Positions 1 through 7,835 are shown, numbered from the stretch's first letter. The stretch is 24,539 bases of DNA from JBAPRR01 sp049281195 (GCA_049281195.1 JBAPRR010000273.1:1-24539), one strand, 5' to 3'. Notes: generated from the letters alone by a model not told the origin. Translations and numbers: made by a program.

Positions 1-211
1 CTGACAGGTAAGTCTTCGGGTCGCGGTGAGCAGTTTTCACGTCCTCGAATCGACTGAGGGCGTAGAACCCCAACTTGTCGTTGTAATAGACAGGCGCTTC
101 GTCCCTGAGCCGGCGCCACATCTCGTAAGGAGAAGTGTCGATGTCGACATCGAAGGGATCCCAGTACGGGTCCGCGCCGGTTGTGACCTGTTGCGATGCT
201 TCGCTGTTCAC
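1..211 (-). CDS. Cytochrome P450, N-terminal fragment (runs off the left edge)
   Basis: The reverse strand encodes 70 codons ending at the window edge. The product reads ADPYWDPFDVDID, then YEMWRRLRDEAPVYYN, then FYALSRFEDVKTAHRDP. This is the usual start of a soluble bacterial P450: a DP-x-DPF/Y entry, helix A with RLR-x-EAPV, and the SRFEDV strand before helix B. The I-helix, ExxR and haem-cysteine motifs lie outside the window, so catalytic competence cannot be judged. The start is GTG at 211, chosen because a TGA stop lies one codon upstream in frame; the next candidate is an internal ATG at codon 31. It is divergent from the alpha/beta hydrolase at 288. It is a different gene from the P450 at 16125. 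Family assignment is secure from the N-terminus; substrate is unknown. Confidence 0.85.
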   Translation of the reverse strand, partial: MNSEASQQVTTGADPYWDPFDVDIDTSPYEMWRRLRDEAPVYYNDKLGFYALSRFEDVKTAHRDPKTYLS

Positions 212-287
212 GACTCAGACGCTATCCGCCCGGCGACCCCGTGTGGCCGTTTCTTATCATGTATACGAACTTGTCAATGGAGGGTAG
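212..287. promoter_or_regulatory. Divergent intergenic region with candidate -10 for the hydrolase
   Basis: These 76 bases separate two divergent genes and must hold both promoters. On the plus strand TATCAT at 255-260 matches five of six bases of a sigma-70 -10, but no convincing -35 precedes it. TTGACA is present on the minus strand (plus 272-277) without a well-spaced -10. A GTATAC palindrome lies at 261-266. GGAGGG at 279-284 is the ribosome binding site of the 288 gene. Promoter assignment is weak. Confidence 0.3.
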
Positions 288-1049
288 ATGTCCACTTCGA
301 TCGTCCTGATCCACGGCGGGGCGACCAATGCTCGGCACTGGGACCTGGTGACGGACCGTCTCGAGCATCGGGCACTGGCCGTAAACCTGCCTGGACGCCT
401 CGATCGTCCTGCTGATCCGGCCACGGTGACCATGGAGGACGCGGTGGCCTCGGTGGTCGATGACATAGACGCGGCGGGATTCCGAAGTGTTGTCCTCGTC
501 GCCCATTCCTCAGGGGGCCTGGTGATACCGGGATTGGCACAGGCGCTCGGAAGCCGCGTGGCGCACATCGTGTTCTGCTCGGCTTCCATTCCGCCTGAAG
601 GTGGCTCCGGCCTCGACTGCATGAAGCCCAAGCATCGTGCGAGCGTCGAGCAGCTGAGGGACATCAGCCGGGAGACCGGGCGCACCTTCACCACTCCGGC
701 AGATCCCCCTGACCCAGACAAGCTGCGTGACTCGTACGGGACGACTCTCACCGACCAGCAACTCTCATTCGTCCGGGATCCACTGCGCTGGGTCGCAGAC
801 ACCTACAACTACTACTTCGCACCCGCTCACTGGAGCGCCGCCAAGCTGGTGGACCGCACATACATCCTGAACTTGCGCGACCGGGCTGTGCCTCTGAAGC
901 TTCAACAGGAGATGCTCGCCAATCTGCCGGGAACGAAGACCATCGCTCTCGACACGGGCCACATCCCGGCAGTAACGATGCCCGAGGTGTTTGCGGGCAT
1001 CCTCGACGGGATCGCCGCGGACGCCTGGAGGCGCATGGGAGTCCAATGA
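288..1049 (+). CDS. Alpha/beta hydrolase (esterase/lactonase-like)
   Basis: A 253-residue alpha/beta-hydrolase-fold enzyme. Visible elements are the VLIHGG oxyanion-hole strand (residues 6-11), the nucleophile elbow VAHSSGG (71-77) with Ser74 as likely nucleophile, an acidic residue at Asp198 (LRDRAVPL) and the catalytic His225 in DTGH. The length is normal for the fold and there is no signal peptide, so it should be cytoplasmic. ATG 288 is preceded by GGAGGG with a 3-base gap. It ends 9 bases before the end of the convergent TetR gene. Sequence alone does not separate esterase, lactonase, C-C hydrolase or haloperoxidase-like activities. Ester or ring-fission hydrolysis would fit the surrounding catabolic genes, but that is inference. 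Confidence 0.85.
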   Translation: MSTSIVLIHGGATNARHWDLVTDRLEHRALAVNLPGRLDRPADPATVTMEDAVASVVDDIDAAGFRSVVLVAHSSGGLVIPGLAQALGSRVAHIVFCSASIPPEGGSGLDCMKPKHRASVEQLRDISRETGRTFTTPADPPDPDKLRDSYGTTLTDQQLSFVRDPLRWVADTYNYYFAPAHWSAAKLVDRTYILNLRDRAVPLKLQQEMLANLPGTKTIALDTGHIPAVTMPEVFAGILDGIAADAWRRMGVQ

Positions 1050-1058
1050 AGCTCGAGC

Positions 1059-1808
1059 TCAGGGATGGAAGATGCCGACGTCTTTGTGTGCGGCTTCGCC
1101 CGGTAGTGCAGACAGCTCCTCGGACATGTGAGAGGTGACGACAGCAGGATCCTCCCCGCGCCTGACCGCTATCCCGATCAGCACGGTCAGGATCTGATCG
1201 AAGAACGAAGCCCTCACTCCCCCGCCCTCGTAGGTCAGGGACACCTTCTGCAGATGCTCGTAGCGTCCATCGCCGGCGGAGGTTGCCGCCTTCACCGACT
1301 CGGTGGTTGCGGGGTCCCCCCTCAGCTCCGCCACCGCTGCGCCGACGGCGACGTTGCTCACGAGAAGGTACGCGCGCATGGCATCGTCAGGTAGGAACCC
1401 TTCCCTCTCCATGACCGCGATCACCAGGTCGATGCTGGGAAGCATCTTCTCGACAGGGATCGTGCCGTTCAGGAATTGCTCGAGAAGACCAGGCTGCCCG
1501 GTGAAGGCCAGGCGAGCGTAGTCAGCCCATTCGTACAGCCAGCACGTCCAATGTTGTCCGGAGTCTTGTGGAAGGGTCAACTGAGTGGCTGAATAATCCG
1601 CTACCAGACGCATCAGATCGTCGCGATCGCGCACGTGGTAGTAGAGGCTGGTCGTGCTCACTCCCAGCCGGTCCGCGACCGCACGCATGGTGAGATCCTG
1701 AATACCGACCTCGTAGGCAGCATGCGCGATCATGCTGCGCGTCACCCGACGCGGACGCCCAACAGGTCTCGCAGTTTCTCGGCCTACAGCCGATTCGGTC
1801 GCGGTCAT
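1059..1808 (-). CDS. TetR/AcrR-family transcriptional regulator
   Basis: A 249-residue regulator. The N-terminal DNA-binding region has the TetR helix-turn-helix at about residues 39-66 (LTMRAVADRLGV, then TTSLYYHVRDRDDLM), preceded by a basic GRPRRVTR stretch. The remaining roughly 180 residues form a helical ligand-binding domain that differs between family members, so the effector is not predictable. The ATG at 1808 lies only 4 bases downstream of the Rieske oxygenase stop, so it is very probably the last gene of the operon amidohydrolase-SDR-Rieske-TetR. By family habit it would be a ligand-relieved repressor of that operon, perhaps also of the divergent gene at 5153. No clear palindromic operator for it was found near 5033-5152. 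Confidence 0.92.
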   Translation of the reverse strand: MTATESAVGRETARPVGRPRRVTRSMIAHAAYEVGIQDLTMRAVADRLGVSTTSLYYHVRDRDDLMRLVADYSATQLTLPQDSGQHWTCWLYEWADYARLAFTGQPGLLEQFLNGTIPVEKMLPSIDLVIAVMEREGFLPDDAMRAYLLVSNVAVGAAVAELRGDPATTESVKAATSAGDGRYEHLQKVSLTYEGGGVRASFFDQILTVLIGIAVRRGEDPAVVTSHMSEELSALPGEAAHKDVGIFHP

Positions 1809-1812
1809 CAGG

Positions 1813-2844
1813 TCAGGATGCCGGGTGCGAGTAGAACTGCTTCGCCCATTCCCGGTGCTGCGAGATCCCCTTCTCTTCCTTTGTGAGCACCGGACGTTCC
1901 CGGTACACCTTGTTCTCCCAGATCGGAATGTCCTGGCTCACCCCCGATAGGAAACGATCTCCGATGTCGGTAGTGGAGATACCGGCGGACTTCGGGCTCG
2001 TAAAGATCCAACGGACGTGGACGTTTTCAGTGTCGATCGGCGTGGTCGAGCTGATGAACGTGAAGGCCCCCGGCGTACGGAGAACGCCGAGACCGAGCCC
2101 GAAGGTCTCCCTTACGAAGGTTCCACCCAACGCCTCTGCGCGCTTGTAGCAACCGTCGATGACGTGGGTGTCCCACGGGATGTCGGGCGTGCCGTGCACG
2201 TATTTGAAGTGGGCGAAGTCGTGGTTGTTCTCGGCCATCTCCTGGCAGCTCGTGTTCACGAAGAAGTCCCGGCACTCGGGTTCGGTCCACTCGGCGTCAT
2301 GGAACTCGGGGACCTCGGGCACTTCGTAAAACGGCGGTTTTCCCTCGGCGTGGTGCCACGCCCAGATCATCCGGTTGCGCTCGATCGTGGGAAAAGACCG
2401 GATCTTCGCCTTGGTGGGGATGCGCCCGGACTCCGCGTACGGGATCTCGGTACAGCTGCCGGTGTCGCCGTCATAGGCCCAACCGTGGAACGGGCAGCGG
2501 ATACAGTCGCCTTCGACCTTGCCTCCGACGGCCAGGTGCGCACCGAGATGAGCGCAATAGGCGTCGACGGTCCTGGGCGTTCCGTCCGCGGTCCGAAAGA
2601 CCACGAGATCGCTACCGAAGTAGTTGACAGGTACCACCTCGCTCGGAGCGATCTCATCCGCCCGGGCCACGATGAACCATCCGTTCGGGACCGGGAACGG
2701 GAATCGGTTGACAACCGCGCGGCGCGCACGCGGCCGAGGCACCCTTCCCAGGGTCAGGTCCTTGTCGGCAGGCATCGGCAGACCGGCAAAGGACTTGCTG
2801 ATCTGGCTCATCTCAATGTCGCTGTTGCTCTCAACGATCGCCAT
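1813..2844 (-). CDS. Rieske non-haem iron oxygenase, KshA-like alpha subunit
   Basis: Catalytic subunit of a Rieske oxygenase. Residues are numbered from the ATG at 2844. The 2Fe-2S site is C97-x-H99 with C117-x2-H120 (CPFHGW). The mononuclear iron site is D209-x2-H212-x4-H217 (NNHDFAHFKYVHG), and the distal aspartate is D305 in SQDIPIWE. These match the layout of 3-ketosteroid 9-alpha-hydroxylase oxygenases (KshA) and related terpenoid/steroid enzymes, as does the 343-residue length. The ATG at 2844 is preferred because GGAGGT (plus 2855-2860) lies 10 bases upstream; a GTG at 2868 would add 8 residues. It is third in the leftward operon after amidohydrolase and SDR. No dedicated reductase gene is visible in the window. 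The exact substrate is uncertain. Confidence 0.9.
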   Translation of the reverse strand: MAIVESNSDIEMSQISKSFAGLPMPADKDLTLGRVPRPRARRAVVNRFPFPVPNGWFIVARADEIAPSEVVPVNYFGSDLVVFRTADGTPRTVDAYCAHLGAHLAVGGKVEGDCIRCPFHGWAYDGDTGSCTEIPYAESGRIPTKAKIRSFPTIERNRMIWAWHHAEGKPPFYEVPEVPEFHDAEWTEPECRDFFVNTSCQEMAENNHDFAHFKYVHGTPDIPWDTHVIDGCYKRAEALGGTFVRETFGLGLGVLRTPGAFTFISSTTPIDTENVHVRWIFTSPKSAGISTTDIGDRFLSGVSQDIPIWENKVYRERPVLTKEEKGISQHREWAKQFYSHPAS

Positions 2845-2915
2845 GTGAATGGGGACCTCCGTTTCCACTCTCGTCGAACTGGTCGTGTCAGATGTTCACT
2901 TCATCCGGTGTTCGG

Positions 2916-3815
2916 TCAACCCATCAGGCTGTGGGAGACGCCGAGAGGAATCTCGCCCCGCCCGAAACGATCGGCCCGCTCTCTGAGCGTGTCGGCAGAT
3001 GACTCCAACCGGAAGTCGATGCAATAGACGCCCTTGCGCATGCCTTCGAGAACCGACTCGGCCAACTCGTCGAGTGGCTGGATCGGAATCTCCTTTCCTG
3101 CCTTGGCGGCGGACTCCCGAAGCTGGGCCACCGTCATCGGTGCCGTCGTGCGTGGCCGCTCCCGTGCGAGCTCGTCAGGCCGGTTGCGGTCGGCCGTCCA
3201 AAGACCGGTGTCCAACAAACCCTTTCCACCGGGAAGGAAGAGCGACACCCCGATCGGGGCTCCTTCATCACGGAGTTGCGCTGCCAGGCACTCCGTCACA
3301 GTCGTCACTGCGGCTTTGCTCGAGGCATAGACCGACGCGGCAGGCATCGGAGTGACGGCGCCGTCTCCCGAAGACGTGTTGATCACGTATCCCGGCTTGC
3401 CGCTCTCGAGCATGCGCGGCACGAAACAGAGGATCCCGTACACGACGCCATAAAGATTGACGTTGAAGATCCACCGCCAGTCGTTGGGTGTCGTCTCCCA
3501 GACCTTTGCAGAAGGAGCCCCCACTCCGGCGTTGTTCACCAGAATGTTGACCTCGCCGAACTCGTCGAACACCTCGTCGGCCAGTGACTGCACCGATTCC
3601 ACGTTCGACACGTCGGTCACTACGGCGTGGACGTCGATGTCGCAGGCTGCCGAGATCTCCTTCTGGGCGAGCTCGAGCACAGCCGCCTCCACGTCTGCGA
3701 TCACAACGCGCGAACCCTGTTTGGCCAGGGCCTGCGCCAAGGCCTTTCCGATCCCGGAGGCACCACCGGTCACGACGGCAACCTTTTCTGCGAAGTCGTC
3801 CATCTGGACGGTCAT
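2916..3815 (-). CDS. SDR-family oxidoreductase (NAD(P)-dependent)
   Basis: A 299-residue classical short-chain dehydrogenase. Visible are the cofactor motif TGGASGIG (16-23), an acidic residue after strand 2 (Asp41, favouring NAD), NNAG (94-97), catalytic Ser148/149 and the YxxxK pair Y163-K167. The C-terminus, about 40-50 residues longer than a minimal SDR, carries extra sequence (roughly 205-299) that may shape the substrate pocket. The ATG overlaps the amidohydrolase stop as ATGA, so translation is probably coupled. It likely oxidises an alcohol or reduces a ketone made by the neighbouring oxygenase. The pathway role is inferred from position only. Confidence 0.9.
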   Translation of the reverse strand: MTVQMDDFAEKVAVVTGGASGIGKALAQALAKQGSRVVIADVEAAVLELAQKEISAACDIDVHAVVTDVSNVESVQSLADEVFDEFGEVNILVNNAGVGAPSAKVWETTPNDWRWIFNVNLYGVVYGILCFVPRMLESGKPGYVINTSSGDGAVTPMPAASVYASSKAAVTTVTECLAAQLRDEGAPIGVSLFLPGGKGLLDTGLWTADRNRPDELARERPRTTAPMTVAQLRESAAKAGKEIPIQPLDELAESVLEGMRKGVYCIDFRLESSADTLRERADRFGRGEIPLGVSHSLMG

Positions 3816-5032
3816 ACCGGCACGTTCTCCAACGGGGCGTCTCCTTGAACCTCGTCGACCGTGGGGCCTATCTCGTCGGCCAGTGGGCGGAGTTTGTCGA
3901 CCTCGAGGTGGTAAAGGTCAACAGCGGTCTCACCGAGGATGCGAACGGTCTCGTCGACCGGAACGTCACGGAAACGCTCCCTGATCCAATACCGCGTGTA
4001 GGGGTAGGTCCCCTCGGGGTGCGGCAGGTCGTTTCCCCACAAGAGGGACTCGATCCCCACCTGATAGCGCCGGTCGATGTCCTCGACACCGGGCGTCGAC
4101 GCCGCCAGGAAGCAATTGCGATGCAGGTACTCGCTGGGCTTCATGGAGAGGTTCTCCCTGAACACGTTCCCCAACTTCTCAGTGTTGTGACCACCGATGT
4201 ACTTCTCATCCATCTTGTAGATGGTGTCCGCCATCCACCATGCACCGTTCTCCGCGATCACGTAATGCAGGTTCGGATGGCGCTCGAAGACTCCCGACCA
4301 CATCAGGACCCAGAACGGGCGTGCCGCCCACCACCACGCTTCAGTGGCGTATATGGCCATCATTCCGTTCCCGGGCGCATAGTCGGCCGGGCCAGAACCG
4401 GAATGGGTGTGAACAACCATCTCCAGCTCTTCACAAACGGACCACACCGGCTCATAGCGAGGGTCGTGGTACGCAGGCTGGTCGAACCAGCGGGTCGGGA
4501 TCAGGATCCCCTTGTGCCCGAGCTTCTTCGCCTCGCGAATCTCAGTGACCGCGGCATCGATGTCGTGAAGTATCGGCACCACCCCGACTCCTATCCGCCT
4601 GTGCGGTGACTGGGAGACGAAGTCCGCCAGCCACCTGTTGTGCGCCTTGGCGCCGGCCATGGCCTTGTCGGGCTCTACTCCCGCGCCGCCGCCCAGTCCC
4701 GATCCGAACGGAGAGGCGGCGATGCGACCGGTCCCGAGCACGTCTGCATCGGGGAACAGCACTTCCGCGACGACCCCTTGGTCATCGAGCACTTTGTTGC
4801 GGTAATCGGAGTCGTGGGCCGCCTGCAGACCACCGTCGCCGCCGGTCAGCTTCTCCCACTTTTTGACGAACTCCTCTTTCGCCTTATCCCCCTTTGACAG
4901 CTCGACGAGTTGTCGCAACTCCTCCTGATGCTGGTCGAAGGCTTCGCGGTACGAAGGATCCAGGTAGTTCCGGTATTCGTGAGCCGGTGGTCCGGCGTGT
5001 CCGTCCGACGAGACGACGAGGTATCGGTTCAT
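3812..5032 (-). CDS. Amidohydrolase_2 (ACMSD-like) metal-dependent hydrolase/decarboxylase
   Basis: A 406-residue TIM-barrel amidohydrolase of the Amidohydro_2 type, the family of 2-amino-3-carboxymuconate-6-semialdehyde decarboxylase and related non-oxidative decarboxylases. The N-terminal metal motif is D10-G-H12 (SSDGH), where classic members have HxH. Further likely ligands are His208/His210 (VVHTH) and Asp335 in WGNDLPHPEG, a hallmark of this subgroup. There is no signal peptide. It is the first gene of the leftward operon, has a TTGACA-17-CATTTT promoter upstream, and overlaps the following SDR by 4 bases. In catabolic clusters such proteins decarboxylate or hydrolyse ring-derived acids; which of the two applies here is not resolved. 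ATG at 5032 is preceded by a purine-rich AAGGGTGG. Confidence 0.88.
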   Translation of the reverse strand: MNRYLVVSSDGHAGPPAHEYRNYLDPSYREAFDQHQEELRQLVELSKGDKAKEEFVKKWEKLTGGDGGLQAAHDSDYRNKVLDDQGVVAEVLFPDADVLGTGRIAASPFGSGLGGGAGVEPDKAMAGAKAHNRWLADFVSQSPHRRIGVGVVPILHDIDAAVTEIREAKKLGHKGILIPTRWFDQPAYHDPRYEPVWSVCEELEMVVHTHSGSGPADYAPGNGMMAIYATEAWWWAARPFWVLMWSGVFERHPNLHYVIAENGAWWMADTIYKMDEKYIGGHNTEKLGNVFRENLSMKPSEYLHRNCFLAASTPGVEDIDRRYQVGIESLLWGNDLPHPEGTYPYTRYWIRERFRDVPVDETVRILGETAVDLYHLEVDKLRPLADEIGPTVDEVQGDAPLENVPV

Positions 5033-5070
5033 GTCGCGGGTCCACCCTTCCGTTTTTCGAATGCCCTTCT

Positions 5071-5099
5071 AAAATGCCATAACAAATCCCCGGTGTCAA
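5071..5099 (-). promoter_or_regulatory. Sigma-70-like promoter of the amidohydrolase-SDR-Rieske-TetR operon
   Basis: Read on the minus strand, TTGACA (plus 5094-5099) is followed after 17 bases by CATTTT (plus 5071-5076). The -35 is a perfect consensus and the -10 keeps the A2, T3 and T6 positions. Transcription would start near 5064, about 30 bases before the amidohydrolase ATG. Two direct GGCATT copies (minus strand) flank the -10 and start region and might be protein contacts. Not tested. Confidence 0.5.
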
Positions 5100-5152
5100 C
5101 GGTTCCACCCTGGGACGTCTGAGTAGAGTGCGGAGAAATCGAGGAGGACGAC

Positions 5153-5959
5153 TTGTTGGATCCGCTCGGATACGAGAACCACAACGTGGTTGTGACGGGG
5201 GCAGCCTCCGGCATGGGAGAGGCGACCGCCAAGATCCTGGTCGACCTCGGTGCCAACGTGACCGCTCTCGACGTGAAACCCGTCAGCGCACCGGTCGCCC
5301 GCACCTTGGAGATCGATTTGAAGGACGAGGGGAAGATCCTCGAGATCACTGGATCGATCGAGGGACCGGTCAACGCGGTGTTCAGCTGTGCCGGTCTCCC
5401 CGGCCCCCCGTTCTCCGACATCGACACAGTGGTCGTGAACTTCGTCGGGGCGCGTTGCCTGATCGAATCATTGCTCCCGAAGATCCCCGACGGAGGAGGG
5501 GTCGTGACGATCTCGTCGGCTGCCGCTGTCGGTTGGCAGCAAGCGGTGCCCATGTTCCGGGAGCTCGTCGAAAGCCCGGACTTCAAAACGGGCAAAGCGT
5601 GGTTGGAGTCCCATCGCGATGCCTTCGGCTACAGCGCTTACATGTTTTCCAAGCAGGTCATGGACGCCTGGGTGTGCTGGAGGGCGGCGGACTACATCGA
5701 AAACGGTGTCCGTCTCAACTGCATCAATCCGGGCCCGACAGAAACCCCGATGATGCCGGCCTTCCATGCCCTTGCCACGAAGGAGCTGGTCGATCTGGCC
5801 ATCGGACCCATTGGCCGGTATTCGACCCCGGAGGAGCAGGCTTGGGCGCTCGTTCTACTGAACAGCCCCAGACTCAGCTACGTGACCGGTGAGGTGTTCA
5901 GCACCGACGGCGGATTTACCGGGGCACTCACCATGGGACGGCAAAAAGGTTGGGGCTGA
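5153..5959 (+). CDS. SDR-family oxidoreductase, 3-alpha-hydroxysteroid dehydrogenase/carbonyl reductase-like
   Basis: A 268-residue SDR with cofactor motif TGAASGMG (15-22), Asp40 after strand 2 (NAD preference), Ser121/Ser122, Y163-x3-K167 (YMFSK) and PGPTETP (193-199). The usual NNAG is replaced by SCAG (78-81), and an extra segment lies between the serine and the tyrosine (about 125-160). Both traits, plus a VVVNFVGAR stretch, recall the 3-alpha-hydroxysteroid dehydrogenase/carbonyl reductase subgroup. The start is TTG at 5153 or the adjacent TTG at 5156; GAGGAGG at 5141-5147 supports either and no ATG is available nearby. First gene of a rightward operon, divergent from the amidohydrolase operon. 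Steroid as actual substrate is not shown. Confidence 0.88.
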   Translation: MLDPLGYENHNVVVTGAASGMGEATAKILVDLGANVTALDVKPVSAPVARTLEIDLKDEGKILEITGSIEGPVNAVFSCAGLPGPPFSDIDTVVVNFVGARCLIESLLPKIPDGGGVVTISSAAAVGWQQAVPMFRELVESPDFKTGKAWLESHRDAFGYSAYMFSKQVMDAWVCWRAADYIENGVRLNCINPGPTETPMMPAFHALATKELVDLAIGPIGRYSTPEEQAWALVLLNSPRLSYVTGEVFSTDGGFTGALTMGRQKGWG

Positions 5960-5985
5960 ACCCCACCTGTTGAAGGAGGCTTGCG

Positions 5986-6957
5986 ATGTTCACCATGCGC
6001 TTCGACATGCGGTCTCCTGGCTCTCCCGACAAGATCCCCGACCTGTACGAAGCCGCCGTGGACATGGCCGAGTGGGCCGAACCACGCGGTTGCGCCATGG
6101 TGATCATCTCCGAGCACCATGCATCGGCGGACGGGTACCTGCCGTCGCCGTTCCTGCTCGCCTCGGCCATGGCCTCGCGCACGAAGACCTTGCAGATCAT
6201 GATCGCCGCCGCGCCCCTGTTGTTCTACGACCCGGTTCGCCTGGCCGAGGACATTGCCGTAATCGACAACTTGAGCCGGGGCCGCGTAGCTGTCGTACTT
6301 TCCCTCGGATACCGCCGCGAAGAGTACGAGATGTTCGGGATCGACATGTCCGACCGGGCGCGGTTGATGGACGAGAGCCTGGCCGTCCTTCTCGACGCGA
6401 TCGAAGGAAAGCCCTTCACCGCTCAGAACCGGCGAATCTGGGTCACACCCACTGCGACCAGCAACGGGGGTCCGAAGATCTACCTGGGCGGCAAGTCAAA
6501 AGGCGCCGCCAGGCGCGCAGCGAGGTTCGGACTCGATTTCTTCGCTCAGAGCGAATCCACCGAGCTCGAAGATGCATACCGGGCCGAGGCCGCCCGAGTC
6601 GGACGACAGCCGGGGGTGTGCTTTCTGCCGAGCAAGAACGTCCCCAACACGGTCTTCGTCGCTTCCGCCATCGATGACGCATGGGAGCAGCTCGGCACCT
6701 ACCTCCTCCACGATGCGGTCACCTACGCCGGTTGGAACCCTGGCGACGACGACACGGTGTCTCTTTCTGCGGCGAATACGATCGACGCGCTCCGTGCCGA
6801 AGAGGGTGCACACAGAATCCTTACCGTTGACCAAGCCCGTGACTTCATCAGCCGGGATGGCTTCTTAGGCCTCCACCCGTTGTGCGGAGGGCTCGCTCCC
6901 GACATCGCGTGGCCCTACCTGCGCCGCATGGAAGAGGTGCTGGCACAGCAACAATAG
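5986..6957 (+). CDS. LLM-class (luciferase-like) flavin/F420-dependent oxidoreductase
   Basis: A 323-residue bacterial luciferase-like TIM barrel. Recognisable parts are the N-terminal ISEHHASADGYLPSPFLLASAMA stretch with the EHH signature of this family, FYDPVRLAEDIAVIDNLSRGRVAVVLSLGYR, and KIYLGGKSKGAARRAARFGLDFF near the centre. Members use FMNH2 with oxygen (monooxygenases) or coenzyme F420 (dehydrogenases/reductases); the sequence read does not decide between them, and F420 is common in actinobacteria. ATG 5986 has a strong AAGGAGG ten bases upstream. It lies 26 bases after the SDR and 44 before the VOC gene, so the three are likely one transcript. A separate LLM gene at 8213 is a distant paralogue. 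Confidence 0.9.
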   Translation: MFTMRFDMRSPGSPDKIPDLYEAAVDMAEWAEPRGCAMVIISEHHASADGYLPSPFLLASAMASRTKTLQIMIAAAPLLFYDPVRLAEDIAVIDNLSRGRVAVVLSLGYRREEYEMFGIDMSDRARLMDESLAVLLDAIEGKPFTAQNRRIWVTPTATSNGGPKIYLGGKSKGAARRAARFGLDFFAQSESTELEDAYRAEAARVGRQPGVCFLPSKNVPNTVFVASAIDDAWEQLGTYLLHDAVTYAGWNPGDDDTVSLSAANTIDALRAEEGAHRILTVDQARDFISRDGFLGLHPLCGGLAPDIAWPYLRRMEEVLAQQQ

Positions 6958-6964
6958 ATATTGT
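6951..6964. repeat. Short inverted repeat ACAAT-N4-ATTGT
   Basis: Five-base arms (6951-6955 and 6960-6964) flank AGAT and overlap the stop codon of the LLM gene. The site could be a weak operator or an mRNA hairpin between the LLM and VOC genes. The arms are AT-rich and short, so chance is a serious alternative. Confidence 0.25.
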
Positions 6965-7001
6965 ATACGGATTCGCTCGCCAGCCCCGAGGAGGAGACGC
7001 C

Positions 7002-7784
7002 ATGGAGTCGTGGCTCGGTCAGTACTGCATCTACGTGTCCGATTTGGACGTCACGATCAAGTTCTACGAGTCGCTCGGACTCGAATGCACCAGCCGGACC
7101 CAGATCCCTGACGTGAACGAGGCGATCCTGGAGAACCCGGACAAGGGCGGAAAGCTCCAGATCGCTCAGCACCTGAAGCGGAACGGCCCCGTCGAGATGG
7201 GTAACGCTTTTTGGAAGCTCTACGTGGCGACCAACGACATCGACACCATGTACAAGGCCGCGATCGAAGCAGGCGGCTCCTCTGTGTACGAGCCGCGCCG
7301 GGAGGAACGGTGGCCCATGACGGTGGGCTTTATCAAGGATCCCGACGGCTACCTGGTCGAGCTCACCCAGCGTCACCCGTGGACCGATGGAGACGACTCG
7401 ACCTACGCCTGGCTGAACCAGTACTGCGTGAATGTGACCGACATCGAGGCCACCATCAAGTTCTACGAAACGTTGGGATTGTCGTGCACCAGCCGGACCG
7501 AAATCCCCGGCGCTAGAGAGGCGATCCTCGAGAATCAGGCCCGGGGCGGGAAGATCCAGCTCGCCCAACACGACGACCACTCAGGGCCCATCGACATGGG
7601 GACTTCGATGTGGAAGCTCTACGTGCACACCGACGATTGCGCATCTCTGTATGAAGCCGCGATGGCTGCCGGGTACAAATCCGTGATCGCGCCGATGCGA
7701 CTGGATCGGTGGCCGACCACCATCGCCTTTATCGAGGACCCTGACGGATACCAGATCGAATTCGTCCAACGGCACGCGGACTGA
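7002..7784 (+). CDS. Tandem-domain VOC (glyoxalase/bleomycin resistance/dioxygenase superfamily) protein
   Basis: A 260-residue protein made of two consecutive VOC modules, residues 4-125 and 137-258. They align without gaps at an offset of 133; I count 71 identities in 122 positions by hand. Each half has the TIKFYE-x-LGL helix, a central AQH (His57, His190) and a terminal DPDGY-x-(V/I)-E strand whose glutamates (Glu120, Glu253) occupy the usual metal-ligand place. The fold supports metal-dependent isomerases, lyases and extradiol dioxygenases; activity here is not assignable. ATG 7002 was chosen over upstream codons because GAGGAGGAGA (6988-6997) sits just before it. It is third in the rightward operon after SDR and LLM genes. 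Recent internal duplication is discussed in the findings. Confidence 0.88.
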   Translation: MESWLGQYCIYVSDLDVTIKFYESLGLECTSRTQIPDVNEAILENPDKGGKLQIAQHLKRNGPVEMGNAFWKLYVATNDIDTMYKAAIEAGGSSVYEPRREERWPMTVGFIKDPDGYLVELTQRHPWTDGDDSTYAWLNQYCVNVTDIEATIKFYETLGLSCTSRTEIPGAREAILENQARGGKIQLAQHDDHSGPIDMGTSMWKLYVHTDDCASLYEAAMAAGYKSVIAPMRLDRWPTTIAFIEDPDGYQIEFVQRHAD

Positions 7785-7786
7785 TC

Positions 7787-7803
7787 GGCCGTTCGGACCG
7801 GCC
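7787..7803. terminator. Possible weak hairpin between convergent VOC and NIPSNAP genes
   Basis: GGCCG (7787-7791) and CGGCC (7799-7803) can pair around a 7-base loop in the 51-base convergent gap. There is no T-run on either side, so intrinsic termination is doubtful; it may only act as a pause or a 3'-end stabiliser. Confidence 0.25.
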
Positions 7804-7835
7804 CTCCCGTACTGCTGTCTGGTCGCGAGTTGCTC

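Noticed and set aside
2017..3027. Long plus-strand open frame of 336 codons opposite the Rieske and SDR genes
   Set aside because: It is antisense to two genes with complete catalytic motifs, has no recognisable domain and reflects high GC content.
3584..4609. Plus-strand open frame of 341 codons opposite the SDR and amidohydrolase genes
   Set aside because: Arg/Pro-rich composition without motifs; the minus-strand frames carry clear SDR and amidohydrolase signatures.
6882..7001. N-terminal extension of the VOC frame
   Set aside because: It overlaps the LLM gene, is Arg-rich and unlike a VOC fold, and the ATG at 7002 has a strong ribosome binding site.
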